From NCBI RefSeq assembly GCF_041262525.1, contig NZ_JBGCCK010000031.1, positions 14,516 through 78,515 of the forward strand: DNA of 64,000 nt, written 5' to 3'. The notes beneath the pieces are model-generated. The model saw only the letters and a list, made by a program, of their open reading frames with translations. It ran no database searches and was not told the origin of the DNA. The DNA is from Streptacidiphilus sp041262525. GTDB lineage: Bacteria; Actinomycetota; Actinomycetes; Streptomycetales; Streptomycetaceae. Positions 1 through 7,787 of the stretch are shown here, piece by piece. A program made the translations under genes and the position numbers. Each line of letters begins with the position of its first letter. The first letter of the stretch is position 1.

Positions 1-1
1 C

Positions 2-2881
2 GGGAAGACGCTGGTGGCCGTCCGTGCCGCGACAGCTCTGGTCGGCGCGGGTGGGACGGTGTTGGTGCTTCTCCCGTCGCTAGGATTGCTCGCGCAGACG
101 GTGCGCGCGTGGCGGGCCGACGCCGGGGTGCCTTTGACGGTGCTGGCGGTGTGTTCGGGCCAGGCGGCCGAACGCGACAGCGACAGCCCGACCGGTGAGA
201 CGCTGGCGGAGCTGGAGGCCGAGCTCGGCCTGGAGACGACCACCCGCCCAGACCGGATAGCCGCGTTCCTGACAGTGCCCCACCGCACGGGTGATGGTCT
301 GCGGGTGCTGTTCGGCACCTACCACTCCTCGCCGCGCATAGCCGAGGCCTTCGCCGCCCACCGTGACGGGGTGCTGGCTCCGTTGGATCTGGTGGTGTGT
401 GACGAGGCGCACCGCACGGCCGGTGACCGCGAGGCGGCGTTCGCCGTCGTGCTGGACGACGCGAGGATCCCCGCCGCGCGCAGGCTGTTCCTGACCGCGA
501 CTCCGAAGGTCCACACCGGCGCCGAGCGCGACCAGGACCTGGTGGGGATGGACGACGAGCAGGTATACGGGCCGCGCTTGCACACGTTGTCGTTCGCGCA
601 GGCGATCGCCCAGGGGTTGCTGCAGGACTACCGCCTGGTGGTGGTCGGCGTGACCGGGCGCGAGGCCCACCAACTGGTCCTGGACAACTCGGAGCTGGAC
701 CTGGCGGAGCTCGGTGCGGGCAGACTCCCGGCGGCGACCGCCGCGGCGCAGATCGCCCTGGCCCAGGCCGCCGCTACGTTCGGCCTGCGCCGGATGCTGG
801 CCTTCCACAACCGCGTTGCGCAGTCCCGGGCGTTCCACCGGAGTCTGGCCCGTACCGTGGCGGCGCTGCCCGCCGACCGCCGGCCGGTCGCCGCGCTGAC
901 CTCGCTCCACCTAGACGGTGCGATGCCCGGAAAGCAGCGCGCCGCCGCTCTGCAGCGGCTGCGGGACACCGGTCCGCGGGAGTGGACGGTGGTGAACAAT
1001 GTGCGGGTGCTGGCCGAGGGTATCGATGTGCCCGCGCTGGACGGCGTCGCGTTCATCGCCCCGCGCGGCTCCCAGATCGACATCACCCAGGCCGTCGGGC
1101 GGGCGCTGCGGATCAGTCCCGACCGCGCCGCCCCGTCGGTGATCCTGGTGCCGGTCTACCTGGCCGAGGGTGAGAGCGGCGAGGCCGTGTTGGAGGATTC
1201 GGCGTTTCGGCACGTGTGGCAGATCGTCCGCGCGTTGCGCGACCATGACGACCGCCTGGACACCGCACTGGGTGTGCTGCGCCGGCGTCTCGGCGGCTAC
1301 GGCGAGGGCGGGGAGCCGGCCCCGGTGCTGCCGGAGCAGATCCAGGTGTGTTTCCCCGGCGAGGTCGGTGCCCGGTTCCTGACCGCGTTCACCACGCGGG
1401 TGATCGAGCACGGCTCGGATTCCTACGAGTACGGGTACGGCGCCCTTCAGGCCTACGTCGCCGCCCATGGCGACGCGCGTCCCCCGGTCGACTACCGCAC
1501 CGAGGCCGGCTACCGCCTGGGTGTCTGGGTCGGCCAGGTCCGCACCGCCCGGCGCCGCGGTCAACTGCGCCCTGGGCGCGCCCGCGACCTGGAGCAATTG
1601 CCCGGCTGGACCTGGGACCCGGAAGAGGCACGCTGGGAAGCGGGTTACGAGGCGCTGCTGGAGTTCGTCGCCGCGCACGGGCACGCCCGGGTCCCGCAGC
1701 GGCACCGCAACCCGGGCGGCTACCTGGTGGGCCGCTGGGTGGACAAGCAGCGCGCCTACGGCACCAGCGGCCACCACGTGATGACCCGCGAGCGGCGGGA
1801 GCGGCTGGAGGCGTTGCCGGGCTGGCTGTGGGTGCCCAGCCAGGAGCGCGGCTGGCCCCAGGGCCTGGCCGAGCTGCGCGCCTACGCCGGCCGGCACGGC
1901 AGCGTGGCCGGTATCAGCTCCGGTCTGGTGACAAAGGACGGCTACCAGCTCGGCCGCTGGCTGCACGCCTGCCGCACCCGCCACCGCCGCGGCGAGCTGA
2001 AACAGGCGCAGATCCGCGAGCTGGAGGCCCTGCCCGGTTGGCGCTGGCGCGTCCAGGAAGACCTGTGGCCCGCCGCGATCCGCGCCCTCCGTGAGTGGAG
2101 CCAGCACGACGGTCAGATCCCGATCCCGCACTCCTACGTCACTAAGGACGGCTTCGACCTCGGGGCTTGGGCGGTGCGGGCCCGGCAGCGGTTCGTCGAC
2201 GGCCGGCTCCCCCTCGCGAAGGCGGCGGAACTGGCCGCCTACCCGGGCTGGACCTGGAGCCTGCCCACCGGCCACCGATGGCGGCAACTCCTCACCCACA
2301 CCGAAGCCTTCCTCCGCGACCAGGGCCACGCCCGGATCCCCGTCAGCCACACCACCGCGGACGGCTACCTGCTCGGCCGCAACATCCTCGTGGTCCGCTC
2401 CCGGCACACGGCAGGCACCCTCCCCGCCAGCCTCCGGGCTGAACTCGACGCGATCCCCGGCTGGAGCTGGAGCGAGCCCGTCGACTACCGCGACGACGAC
2501 CACTGGCACCGCCACCTGCAGGCCCTCCACGACCACGCCCGCACCCACGGCACAGCCGATCTCCCCGAAGACCTGATCACCCCGGACGGCTTGATGCTGG
2601 GTGCGTGGTCCGCCGACCAGCGCCGCGAACACCGCACCGGCCGACTCCACCCGGCCCGCGCCCAGGCCCTGGAAGCCCTCCCGTGCTGGGACTGGACCCG
2701 CGGCACCAAGTCCTGGCATACCCGCCAACACCACCAGGCCCGCGCCCGCGAACTCGGCTACCCAGACATCACCGCCCTCCTCGCCGCCAGCACCCACCTC
2801 ACCCACCGCCAGATCGGCACCCAGATGCGCGTCTCCGACGCCACCGTCGCAAAATGGCGCACCACGACGGCGGGGCGCTGA
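2..2881 (+). CDS. DEAH-box helicase with six helicase-associated (HA) repeats, 5' truncated
   Basis: The reading frame is open from the second base of the window and begins inside Walker A (GKT), so the true start lies upstream. SF2 helicase motifs follow: the DEAH box (VVCDEAH, about residue 130), LTATP (about 163) and a C-terminal helicase lobe with the motif QAVGRALR. From about residue 470 to 905 come six tandem repeats of about 70 residues, each with the pattern Y.T.DGY.LG.W, then LE.LPGW.W; these are helicase-associated (HA) domains. The last ~35 residues look like a helix-turn-helix (HRQIGTQMRVSDATVAKW). HA-repeat helicases are common in Streptomyces and several lie near the ends of linear replicons (TtrA-like), so the protein may act in end maintenance or transfer. 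That role is inference; the helicase call is firm. Confidence 0.9.
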   Translation, partial: GKTLVAVRAATALVGAGGTVLVLLPSLGLLAQTVRAWRADAGVPLTVLAVCSGQAAERDSDSPTGETLAELEAELGLETTTRPDRIAAFLTVPHRTGDGLRVLFGTYHSSPRIAEAFAAHRDGVLAPLDLVVCDEAHRTAGDREAAFAVVLDDARIPAARRLFLTATPKVHTGAERDQDLVGMDDEQVYGPRLHTLSFAQAIAQGLLQDYRLVVVGVTGREAHQLVLDNSELDLAELGAGRLPAATAAAQIALAQAAATFGLRRMLAFHNRVAQSRAFHRSLARTVAALPADRRPVAALTSLHLDGAMPGKQRAAALQRLRDTGPREWTVVNNVRVLAEGIDVPALDGVAFIAPRGSQIDITQAVGRALRISPDRAAPSVILVPVYLAEGESGEAVLEDSAFRHVWQIVRALRDHDDRLDTALGVLRRRLGGYGEGGEPAPVLPEQIQVCFPGEVGARFLTAFTTRVIEHGSDSYEYGYGALQAYVAAHGDARPPVDYRTEAGYRLGVWVGQVRTARRRGQLRPGRARDLEQLPGWTWDPEEARWEAGYEALLEFVAAHGHARVPQRHRNPGGYLVGRWVDKQRAYGTSGHHVMTRERRERLEALPGWLWVPSQERGWPQGLAELRAYAGRHGSVAGISSGLVTKDGYQLGRWLHACRTRHRRGELKQAQIRELEALPGWRWRVQEDLWPAAIRALREWSQHDGQIPIPHSYVTKDGFDLGAWAVRARQRFVDGRLPLAKAAELAAYPGWTWSLPTGHRWRQLLTHTEAFLRDQGHARIPVSHTTADGYLLGRNILVVRSRHTAGTLPASLRAELDAIPGWSWSEPVDYRDDDHWHRHLQALHDHARTHGTADLPEDLITPDGLMLGAWSADQRREHRTGRLHPARAQALEALPCWDWTRGTKSWHTRQHHQARARELGYPDITALLAASTHLTHRQIGTQMRVSDATVAKWRTTTAGR

Positions 2882-3057
2882 CCCGATTTGCCCCACCCAT
2901 GCGCCATCCGGGACTGCCCGACCTCCAGCTCGCGCCCTGACCATCATGCGGGTGTCGAGTGGATGGTGGTCGACGAGTCCATCGAGCCGCGCCGTCCCAA
3001 CCCGCGCGGGGGGGTGCCCCTATGGGTTTGGTCAAGGTCATGGGTGAGGATGGCGGC

Positions 3058-3381
3058 ATGACGACCTGGTTCCGCACTTACTACGAGGACGAGGATCTGT
3101 GGCTGTACTTCGAGGCTGACGATGGCGGTTGGGCGGCGCGCCAGGTCGAGGTCCGAGGGCAGGACTCACGGCCTGCAACGGCTGCTTCGTTGGCCGAGGT
3201 GCTCCATCTGCGCGATCACGCTGATCTTGCGGCGATGAGTCGCTATGAACGGCAGTTCGGTGTTCTCGCCGAAGGCCGTATGGAGGGCTGGCAGGACCAA
3301 CCCGAGGCCGCCGAGATTTCCGCGGCAGAGTTCGAGCGGCTGTGGACCGAAGCGAGGCGGACGCTCGGCGAGTCAGCCTGA
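3058..3381 (+). CDS. Small acidic conserved hypothetical protein
   Basis: A 107-aa soluble acidic protein beginning MTTWFRTYYEDEDLWLYFEA. The ATG at 3058 is chosen because GAGGA lies seven bases upstream; two earlier in-frame ATGs (2959, 3022) lack a comparable ribosome-binding site. The sequence resembles small uncharacterised actinobacterial proteins with an aromatic/acidic N-terminus, but I cannot assign a fold or function. It stands alone between the helicase gene and a transposase remnant, so context does not help. Confidence 0.65.
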   Translation: MTTWFRTYYEDEDLWLYFEADDGGWAARQVEVRGQDSRPATAASLAEVLHLRDHADLAAMSRYERQFGVLAEGRMEGWQDQPEAAEISAAEFERLWTEARRTLGESA

Positions 3382-3720
3382 CCTGGCGAGTTGGGGCTCG
3401 TAGAAGGTGCCGTCTCGGAGCATGGCGAACAGGACGTCGGCTCGGCGGCGGGCGAGGCAGAGCAGGGCCTGGGTGTGGTGTTTGCCCTGGGCGATCCTTG
3501 TCGTAGTAGGTCCGCGAGGCGGGGTCGGCCACGGCGGCGAACGCGGACAGGAAGAAGGCCCGTTTGAGCTGCTTGTTCCCGCGCCGGGAGGGTTGTTCGC
3601 CGCGGATCGATGACCCGGAGCTGCGGGGCGCGGGGGCGAGGCTGGCGTAGGCGGCGAGGTGGGCGACGAAGGGGAAGCTGCCGCCCTCGCCGACGTCAAT
3701 GAGGATCCTGACTCCGGTGC
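3373..3720 (-). pseudogene. IS110-family transposase remnant (C-terminal part, frameshifted)
   Basis: On the minus strand one frame reads LAAYASLAPAPRSSGSSIRG, then GNKQLKRAFFLSAFAAVADP and ASRTYYDKDR. The C-terminal transposase domain of IS110/IS116/IS902 elements has this pattern, including the Ser (SGSSIRG) that is catalytic in the family. Near 3500 the homology shifts to another frame, which continues KHHTQALLCLARRRADVLFA and MLRDGTFYEP, the normal family end. The N-terminal RuvC-like half is missing. This is therefore a dead fragment. No terminal repeats are visible. Confidence 0.85.
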
Positions 3721-3997
3721 CGGACGGGTGTGTGCCGCTCGCGTCCGACCTCCCTCCAGAGGTGCCGCGCATCGCGCTCCGACGGCTCGCTTTCGGCGCT
3801 CCCGCCGCTCGATCCACCTGTCCAGGGGTTCGTCCTCCATGGCGGCCCTCCGCGGTTCAGATGCCCCAGCCTCTCAGAACTCTCATGCCAAGACAGGTCT
3901 TTGGCCGCGCAGTGCACTCGATCGAGTCCAGGCGAGGAAACCAAGTGGCCAAACCGACGGCGACTCTCCGACTCCCCACTGGCCAACAGGCGGCACC
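3721..3997. other. No recognisable gene
   Basis: The stretch between the transposase remnant and the next small gene holds only short overlapping frames with no family resemblance and no convincing ribosome-binding site. It is probably decayed insertion-sequence flank. Confidence 0.5.
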
Positions 3998-4198
3998 TTA
4001 GCGCCGAGAGCCCCGGCGGGTACGCCAGCCTCGAATGCTCACCCAGCTCACTCCGACCGCAGCGATGACGAGGGCCTCGAACGCCACATGACCGCCGCCG
4101 GCCTGTCCGTGAACCTTGCCCGCAACAAGGACGCCCGCGGCCACCAGGACATAGGGCAGGAGGAAAAGAACGAGGCGGCCCACGCGTATTGGATTCAT
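3998..4198 (-). CDS. Small membrane protein, two predicted TM segments
   Basis: A 66-aa protein starting MNPIRVGRLVLFLLPYVLVA. Two hydrophobic stretches (about residues 7-25 and 38-55) separated by a polar loop, and a basic C-terminus (RGWRTRRGSRR), indicate a two-pass membrane protein. The ATG at 4198 is preferred over the one at 4207 because AGGAAGG sits nine bases before it. Function unknown; a role next to the transfer genes is possible but not shown. Confidence 0.55.
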   Translation of the reverse strand: MNPIRVGRLVLFLLPYVLVAAGVLVAGKVHGQAGGGHVAFEALVIAAVGVSWVSIRGWRTRRGSRR

Positions 4199-4237
4199 GG
4201 AGCCCATCCTTCCTGAATGAACATCAGCTATCCAGTG

Positions 4238-5044
4238 TTACAGCTTCGTTCGCGACTCAATCAGTCGATGCGCAATCTCGGCCCGCGGGATCGGAACCTG
4301 ATTGAGCAGCTCGATCAGTGCCCGGCTCGTTGTGACGGCGTCGGCGGGTCCGAGCTGCCGCCAACACCCAACCGCGTTACCAGCGGCTCGCACAGTGCTT
4401 GGATGCTTGGAGCCGAGCTCCCGTCCCCACAGCCTGGCTACGAAGGACCAGAGCTGCAGCCCATATTGGAAGTCGCCACTGAGATGCGCCAGGTCACCGC
4501 GAACGGTCAGGGCTGCCAACATGGAGACGTGGGTGGATGCGTAGATCGCGGATAGCTCGCCGATGAGCTCGTCAGCGCTGCGGCTGGCCATAGCGAGATC
4601 TCCACCCCGCGCCAGGCTCAGCACGTTCACCAGGCGGGTTCGGTAAGGCTCGACAAGTGGTTCATACGGCCGGTCCGGCCGCACAGGTTCCCAGGTAGTG
4701 GAGGGATCAGCCAGTTGCTGGGAATCACGCTTTGGGATCCATGGCTGACCTGCATCCTGCCCGTCCCCTGGCAGGTTGGCGGAGACCGTCGACGGAATGG
4801 AAGCGGTCTCCGGGTGACCGATGGGCAAGCTCGCGCCGTCGGGACGAACTTCGACCTCAACGGTGTAGTCGGCCTGTTCATCGTGAATCAGAGCCCGTAC
4901 CGGCGCCTCAAGAGCGGCGGCCTCCAGGGCGAGGTGTCGAAGGACCGCCTCGTTCAAGGACGCTCCCGGCGGTACCGGGAAGAACTCGTCGTCGATGAAG
5001 CAGCTTCCGTCAGTGGCGATGCGTACGTGCACTGAGCTCTCCAT
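4238..5044 (-). CDS. Unknown protein with a helical C-terminal half
   Basis: A 268-aa protein. Residues 1-70 are a compact acidic alpha/beta-like segment (MESSVHVRIATDGSCFIDDE). A proline-rich linker follows, then a helical half (about 130-265) rich in Ala/Leu with tetratricopeptide-like spacing. It lies directly downstream of the cell-wall hydrolase gene on the same strand (25-bp gap), so the two are probably co-transcribed and linked to conjugation. A GTG at 5032, with GGAGA six bases upstream, is an alternative start. No enzyme motif was seen. Confidence 0.7.
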   Translation of the reverse strand: MESSVHVRIATDGSCFIDDEFFPVPPGASLNEAVLRHLALEAAALEAPVRALIHDEQADYTVEVEVRPDGASLPIGHPETASIPSTVSANLPGDGQDAGQPWIPKRDSQQLADPSTTWEPVRPDRPYEPLVEPYRTRLVNVLSLARGGDLAMASRSADELIGELSAIYASTHVSMLAALTVRGDLAHLSGDFQYGLQLWSFVARLWGRELGSKHPSTVRAAGNAVGCWRQLGPADAVTTSRALIELLNQVPIPRAEIAHRLIESRTKL

Positions 5045-5069
5045 GAGCTTTGTTGCCTCCCCCGTGATG

Positions 5070-6194
5070 TCAGAACGTTGCTGCTCCGCCGGCTCCGGGG
5101 AAGCTGGGCGCTGCCCAGCCCCGATAGCGGAGCCTCCAGTGCCCGTCGGTGATATCTGAGCGGTGGACGATGGCGATCACGCCTTCGCCCTTGTAGGAGT
5201 CGAAGACGTCGTTGCTGGCGACCATGTCGCCGCCCAGGTACAGGGCTACGTGGCCGGCTGGCTCGCCACTGTCGTAGAACAAGAGCGCCCCGGCAGGCGG
5301 ACTGTTGTCCCCCGGGTGGGCCAGGCCCGCAGCCACGAGTCGTTGCCAGTGCTCGTTCGCGGTATTGGAACCGGAGTAGAGCCAGCCATAGGACTGGGCG
5401 ACGAAGTTGTCGCACCTCTGGTACCAACCTCTACTTCCCGCCTCCTTGCGGGCAGCCGCGATGGCCCGGGCCGCTGTGCGCGGGTTCTTGACGTTGAAGT
5501 TGGCGACCGGATCGTTCCCGCCGGTGCTTGCGCATCCGGTTGAGATTGACGTCACTGCCGACGTTCCCCAGGTCATCGAGACCACGGCGCCGGCGGCCCG
5601 TTCCCACTTGGCGTAGGCGTACGGGAAGCCGCTTCGTTGTACCGACTGAGCGACGGTGCTGAGAGCGCCGGTCTGCCAGTCGGGAACCTTGACGAGTGCA
5701 TCGTAGAACTTGTTGGAGGCGTAGACCGGGTCGGTCAACTGGGCGACAGTTCCCCAGCCTTGGCTGCGGCGCTGCTGGAAGAGCCCTACCGAGTCGAGGT
5801 TCCCGGAGTCGAGGTTGTTGAGGCTGGACTCCTGCATCGCAACGGCCACGGCGATGACGGCAGCCCGCGGCGAGAGTGACCGGGTCCGGGCCACATTGGT
5901 GATGGTGGCCGCGTTCCGCAGTTGACTCGCGTTCCACGCCGCGACGGCCTGGGGCCCCTGAGGGTTGAGAGGCACGATGACCTGGCCGCTGCCCGACTTC
6001 GTTGTGCCCTCAAAGACCGTGCTGCTTCCGCCTGTCCCGGCCCCCTGCTGTCCGGTGCCGACCGATTGAAGTCCTCCCGTACAGGTCTGCGCGTTCGCAG
6101 TCCCCGTCACTTCCGCAACGATGAAGAGGGGCAGGGCCAGGACAGCGAACACGACGACGAGAGCTGCGACGACCCCGCAGAGGGTGGCCTTCAT
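5070..6194 (-). CDS. Peptidoglycan hydrolase: lytic-transglycosylase-like plus NlpC/P60-like domain
   Basis: The N-terminus has a strong hydrophobic segment (GVVAALVVVFAVLALPLFIV), a signal or membrane anchor. Residues of about 80-195 resemble an SLT/lysozyme-like fold (AVAMQESSLNNLDSGNLDSV, then GLFQQRRSQGWG), with the catalytic Glu probably in MQESS. From about residue 250 to the end is a C40-like peptidase domain: Cys in RCDNFVAQSYGW and His in AGHVALYLGG. Such bifunctional hydrolases open the wall for type IV transfer in Gram-positives (VirB1 equivalents). The ATG at 6194 is chosen for the adjacent AGGAAAG; a GTG at 6212 is in frame. It diverges from the transfer operon, and an operator-like repeat lies just upstream. 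Confidence 0.85.
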   Translation of the reverse strand: MKATLCGVVAALVVVFAVLALPLFIVAEVTGTANAQTCTGGLQSVGTGQQGAGTGGSSTVFEGTTKSGSGQVIVPLNPQGPQAVAAWNASQLRNAATITNVARTRSLSPRAAVIAVAVAMQESSLNNLDSGNLDSVGLFQQRRSQGWGTVAQLTDPVYASNKFYDALVKVPDWQTGALSTVAQSVQRSGFPYAYAKWERAAGAVVSMTWGTSAVTSISTGCASTGGNDPVANFNVKNPRTAARAIAAARKEAGSRGWYQRCDNFVAQSYGWLYSGSNTANEHWQRLVAAGLAHPGDNSPPAGALLFYDSGEPAGHVALYLGGDMVASNDVFDSYKGEGVIAIVHRSDITDGHWRLRYRGWAAPSFPGAGGAATF

Positions 6195-6205
6195 GCTTTC
6201 CTGCT

Positions 6206-6224
6206 CGTACACATGTGTTTATGC
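6206..6224 (+). promoter_or_regulatory. Operator-like 19-bp motif, copy B (hydrolase side)
   Basis: CGTACACATGTGTTTATGC matches the motif at 6550-6568 at 16 of 19 positions and contains the palindrome ACACATGTGT. It lies 12-30 bp upstream of the hydrolase start, where it would overlap that gene's promoter. A shared regulator binding both sites is inferred from the paired placement. Confidence 0.55.
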
Positions 6225-6549
6225 ACAGCCCCAGTAGAGCATCCATGGCGCATGTCGAGCCAGGGTTCGCATACCTCATACGACTCGCACCCGGCCGGAC
6301 GGTGGCGAGCCAAGCCCGGAGCCCTCCCCCCTCTGGATCAAGTCGAGGCAGTCAGGAATCGTGGGGCTCCCGGGGCTGCGCGCCTGCCTCAACATCCAGA
6401 TTAACCATGGCCGACCTGGCAATTCCATGTCGCTCACCAAGCACCATGCCCGAGCAGTGACTCTGGGAGCTGCGGGAAGTCGATGTTGGCATTCCACTTG
6501 TTCGCCCTTTATTTGGCGCCATCAAGAGCGCCGGTCTCTCTCGCCATAA

Positions 6550-6568
6550 CGTAAACGTGTGTTTATAC
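6550..6568 (+). promoter_or_regulatory. Operator-like 19-bp motif, copy A (transfer operon side)
   Basis: CGTAAACGTGTGTTTATAC contains the inverted repeat TAAAC-GTGT-GTTTA and overlaps the candidate -10 box TATACT. It lies 76-94 bp before the first transfer gene. It is 16/19 identical to the site at 6206-6224, so one repressor may control both directions. Confidence 0.55.
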
Positions 6569-6643
6569 TGTGGCCTCTGGCGTCGTTCCGAGCTGCCTCG
6601 CCGGGATGCACGAATCCGTCGAGGCCTGGGAGGGAGTTGAGTT

Positions 6644-6967
6644 ATGTCGGCTGTGCACCATCTGGTGGAGCTCGCCGCGAACGGCAACATCGGGGGGCTC
6701 GTCAACGGCGTCGCGCCGAACTGGGGCCCCTTCTCGGCGCTCGGAAACACAGCAAAGACCGTGATCGACATCGTGATGGCCGCCGTCATCAGTGCACTTC
6801 TGGGCAGGGCGGCGCTGGGCTCCTTCCACATCAAGATCGGGGAGGGGCAGAACGACATTGCCCAGGTCAGCAAAGGCAAGAAGGAGGTGGCCGGCTCCCT
6901 GATAGGCGCCTTCGTCGTCGCCTCTCTCGGCACTGTCTTCACCATCGTCTACGGGATGGGGATCTGA
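6644..6967 (+). CDS. Small membrane protein of the transfer operon (VirB2/TrbC-like position)
   Basis: A 107-aa protein with two hydrophobic segments (about 38-58 and 83-105) around a short polar loop. This is the size and topology of VirB2/TrbC pilin-like subunits in actinobacterial type IV systems. It is the first gene of the operon, with GGGAG before the ATG, and its TGA is followed one base later by the next start. The pilin-like role rests on topology and position, not on a diagnostic motif. Confidence 0.7.
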   Translation: MSAVHHLVELAANGNIGGLVNGVAPNWGPFSALGNTAKTVIDIVMAAVISALLGRAALGSFHIKIGEGQNDIAQVSKGKKEVAGSLIGAFVVASLGTVFTIVYGMGI

Positions 6968-6968
6968 G

Positions 6969-7787
6969 ATGGCAGCCCGAGGACGCCAGGAACGGCGCGG
7001 CACGCGAGTCATCACTGACGAGACCTCGCCGTCCAGCGCGAAGCAGCCGCCGTGGTGGCGTGGACTCGCTATTGCCGGATCGGTGCTGGCGGCCCTGCTC
7101 GTCATGGCGTTGGCGGTCAATCTGACGAAGGGGAACCCGTCTACCCCTGCCAGCGCGGGCACTCCATCGCCCACTTCGAGCGCCGGGACTCCCCCGCCCC
7201 AGTCTGTTACTGGCGCTGGCGGGAACCCCAGCACAGCAACCCAGAGGCTCGTGGCCGGCGTCCCCGTGGGCTACCCCGACACGCCGGCAGGTGCTGTCCA
7301 GGCGGCGGTCAACTACGAGCTTGCTCGATCCTCCGCGAGCTACTTCACCGGCCCTGCGGCGCGGCACAAGATCATCGACGCGATGGCGGCCTCCGGGGCG
7401 CGCCTGCAGATGATCAGCAACGAGGACGCAGCGATGAAGCCGCTGCTGGTGTCACTGGGTATCAACGGCTCCAACGCGAACACGCTGGTCGCGCGGGCTG
7501 CGGCCCTGGGCACCAAGTCCGACAGTTACTCGGACCAGGTGGCCACGGTCGAGGTATGGATGGCCGGAGTGATCGGCACGACCTCGAAGAGCGCCCCGCT
7601 CCCCGTCTCAGCCTCGTGGGCCACCTACACGCTGACCCTCCAGTGGGAGACGGGCGACTGGAAGCTGGTGTCCGTGACCTCGGCCGACGGCCCGACGCCG
7701 TTGGACACCGGGTCGGGCAGCCCGAGCTCCGTGGACGACTTCCGTTCGGCCAACTCCTCATTCGATGCGCCGCCCTATGTCGGCTGA
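6969..7787 (+). CDS. VirB8/TcpC-like single-pass transfer protein
   Basis: A 272-aa protein: a basic cytoplasmic N-terminus, one TM helix (about 36-53, LAIAGSVLAALLVMALAV), a Pro/Thr/Ser-rich extracellular linker, then a ~165-residue soluble domain ending in beta-rich sequence (WATYTLTLQWETGDWKLVSV). TcpC/VirB8-type scaffold subunits of Gram-positive conjugation have this architecture. It is tightly packed between the upstream small membrane protein and the VirB6-like gene, which overlaps its end by 23 bp. Confidence 0.75.
   Translation: MAARGRQERRGTRVITDETSPSSAKQPPWWRGLAIAGSVLAALLVMALAVNLTKGNPSTPASAGTPSPTSSAGTPPPQSVTGAGGNPSTATQRLVAGVPVGYPDTPAGAVQAAVNYELARSSASYFTGPAARHKIIDAMAASGARLQMISNEDAAMKPLLVSLGINGSNANTLVARAAALGTKSDSYSDQVATVEVWMAGVIGTTSKSAPLPVSASWATYTLTLQWETGDWKLVSVTSADGPTPLDTGSGSPSSVDDFRSANSSFDAPPYVG

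Larger units (their letters stand above)
6195..6643. other. Divergent intergenic region between hydrolase gene and transfer operon
   Basis: A 449-bp region with no credible gene. It carries the two related operator-like motifs at its ends. It presumably holds the back-to-back promoters for the leftward hydrolase unit and the rightward transfer operon. TATACT at 6564-6569 is a possible -10 box for the rightward promoter. Confidence 0.55.

Noticed and set aside
911..2947. Long antisense open frames such as 678 aa under the helicase gene, and others of 1042 and 1673 aa under the giant gene
   Set aside because: High GC keeps antisense frames open. They have no family motifs and low-complexity Gly/Ala/Val/Arg composition, and the opposite strand encodes well-defined domains.
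3659..4216. Rightward 185-aa open frame
   Set aside because: It overlaps the IS110 remnant and the small membrane gene on the other strand, has no ribosome-binding site, and its composition is typical of shadow frames.
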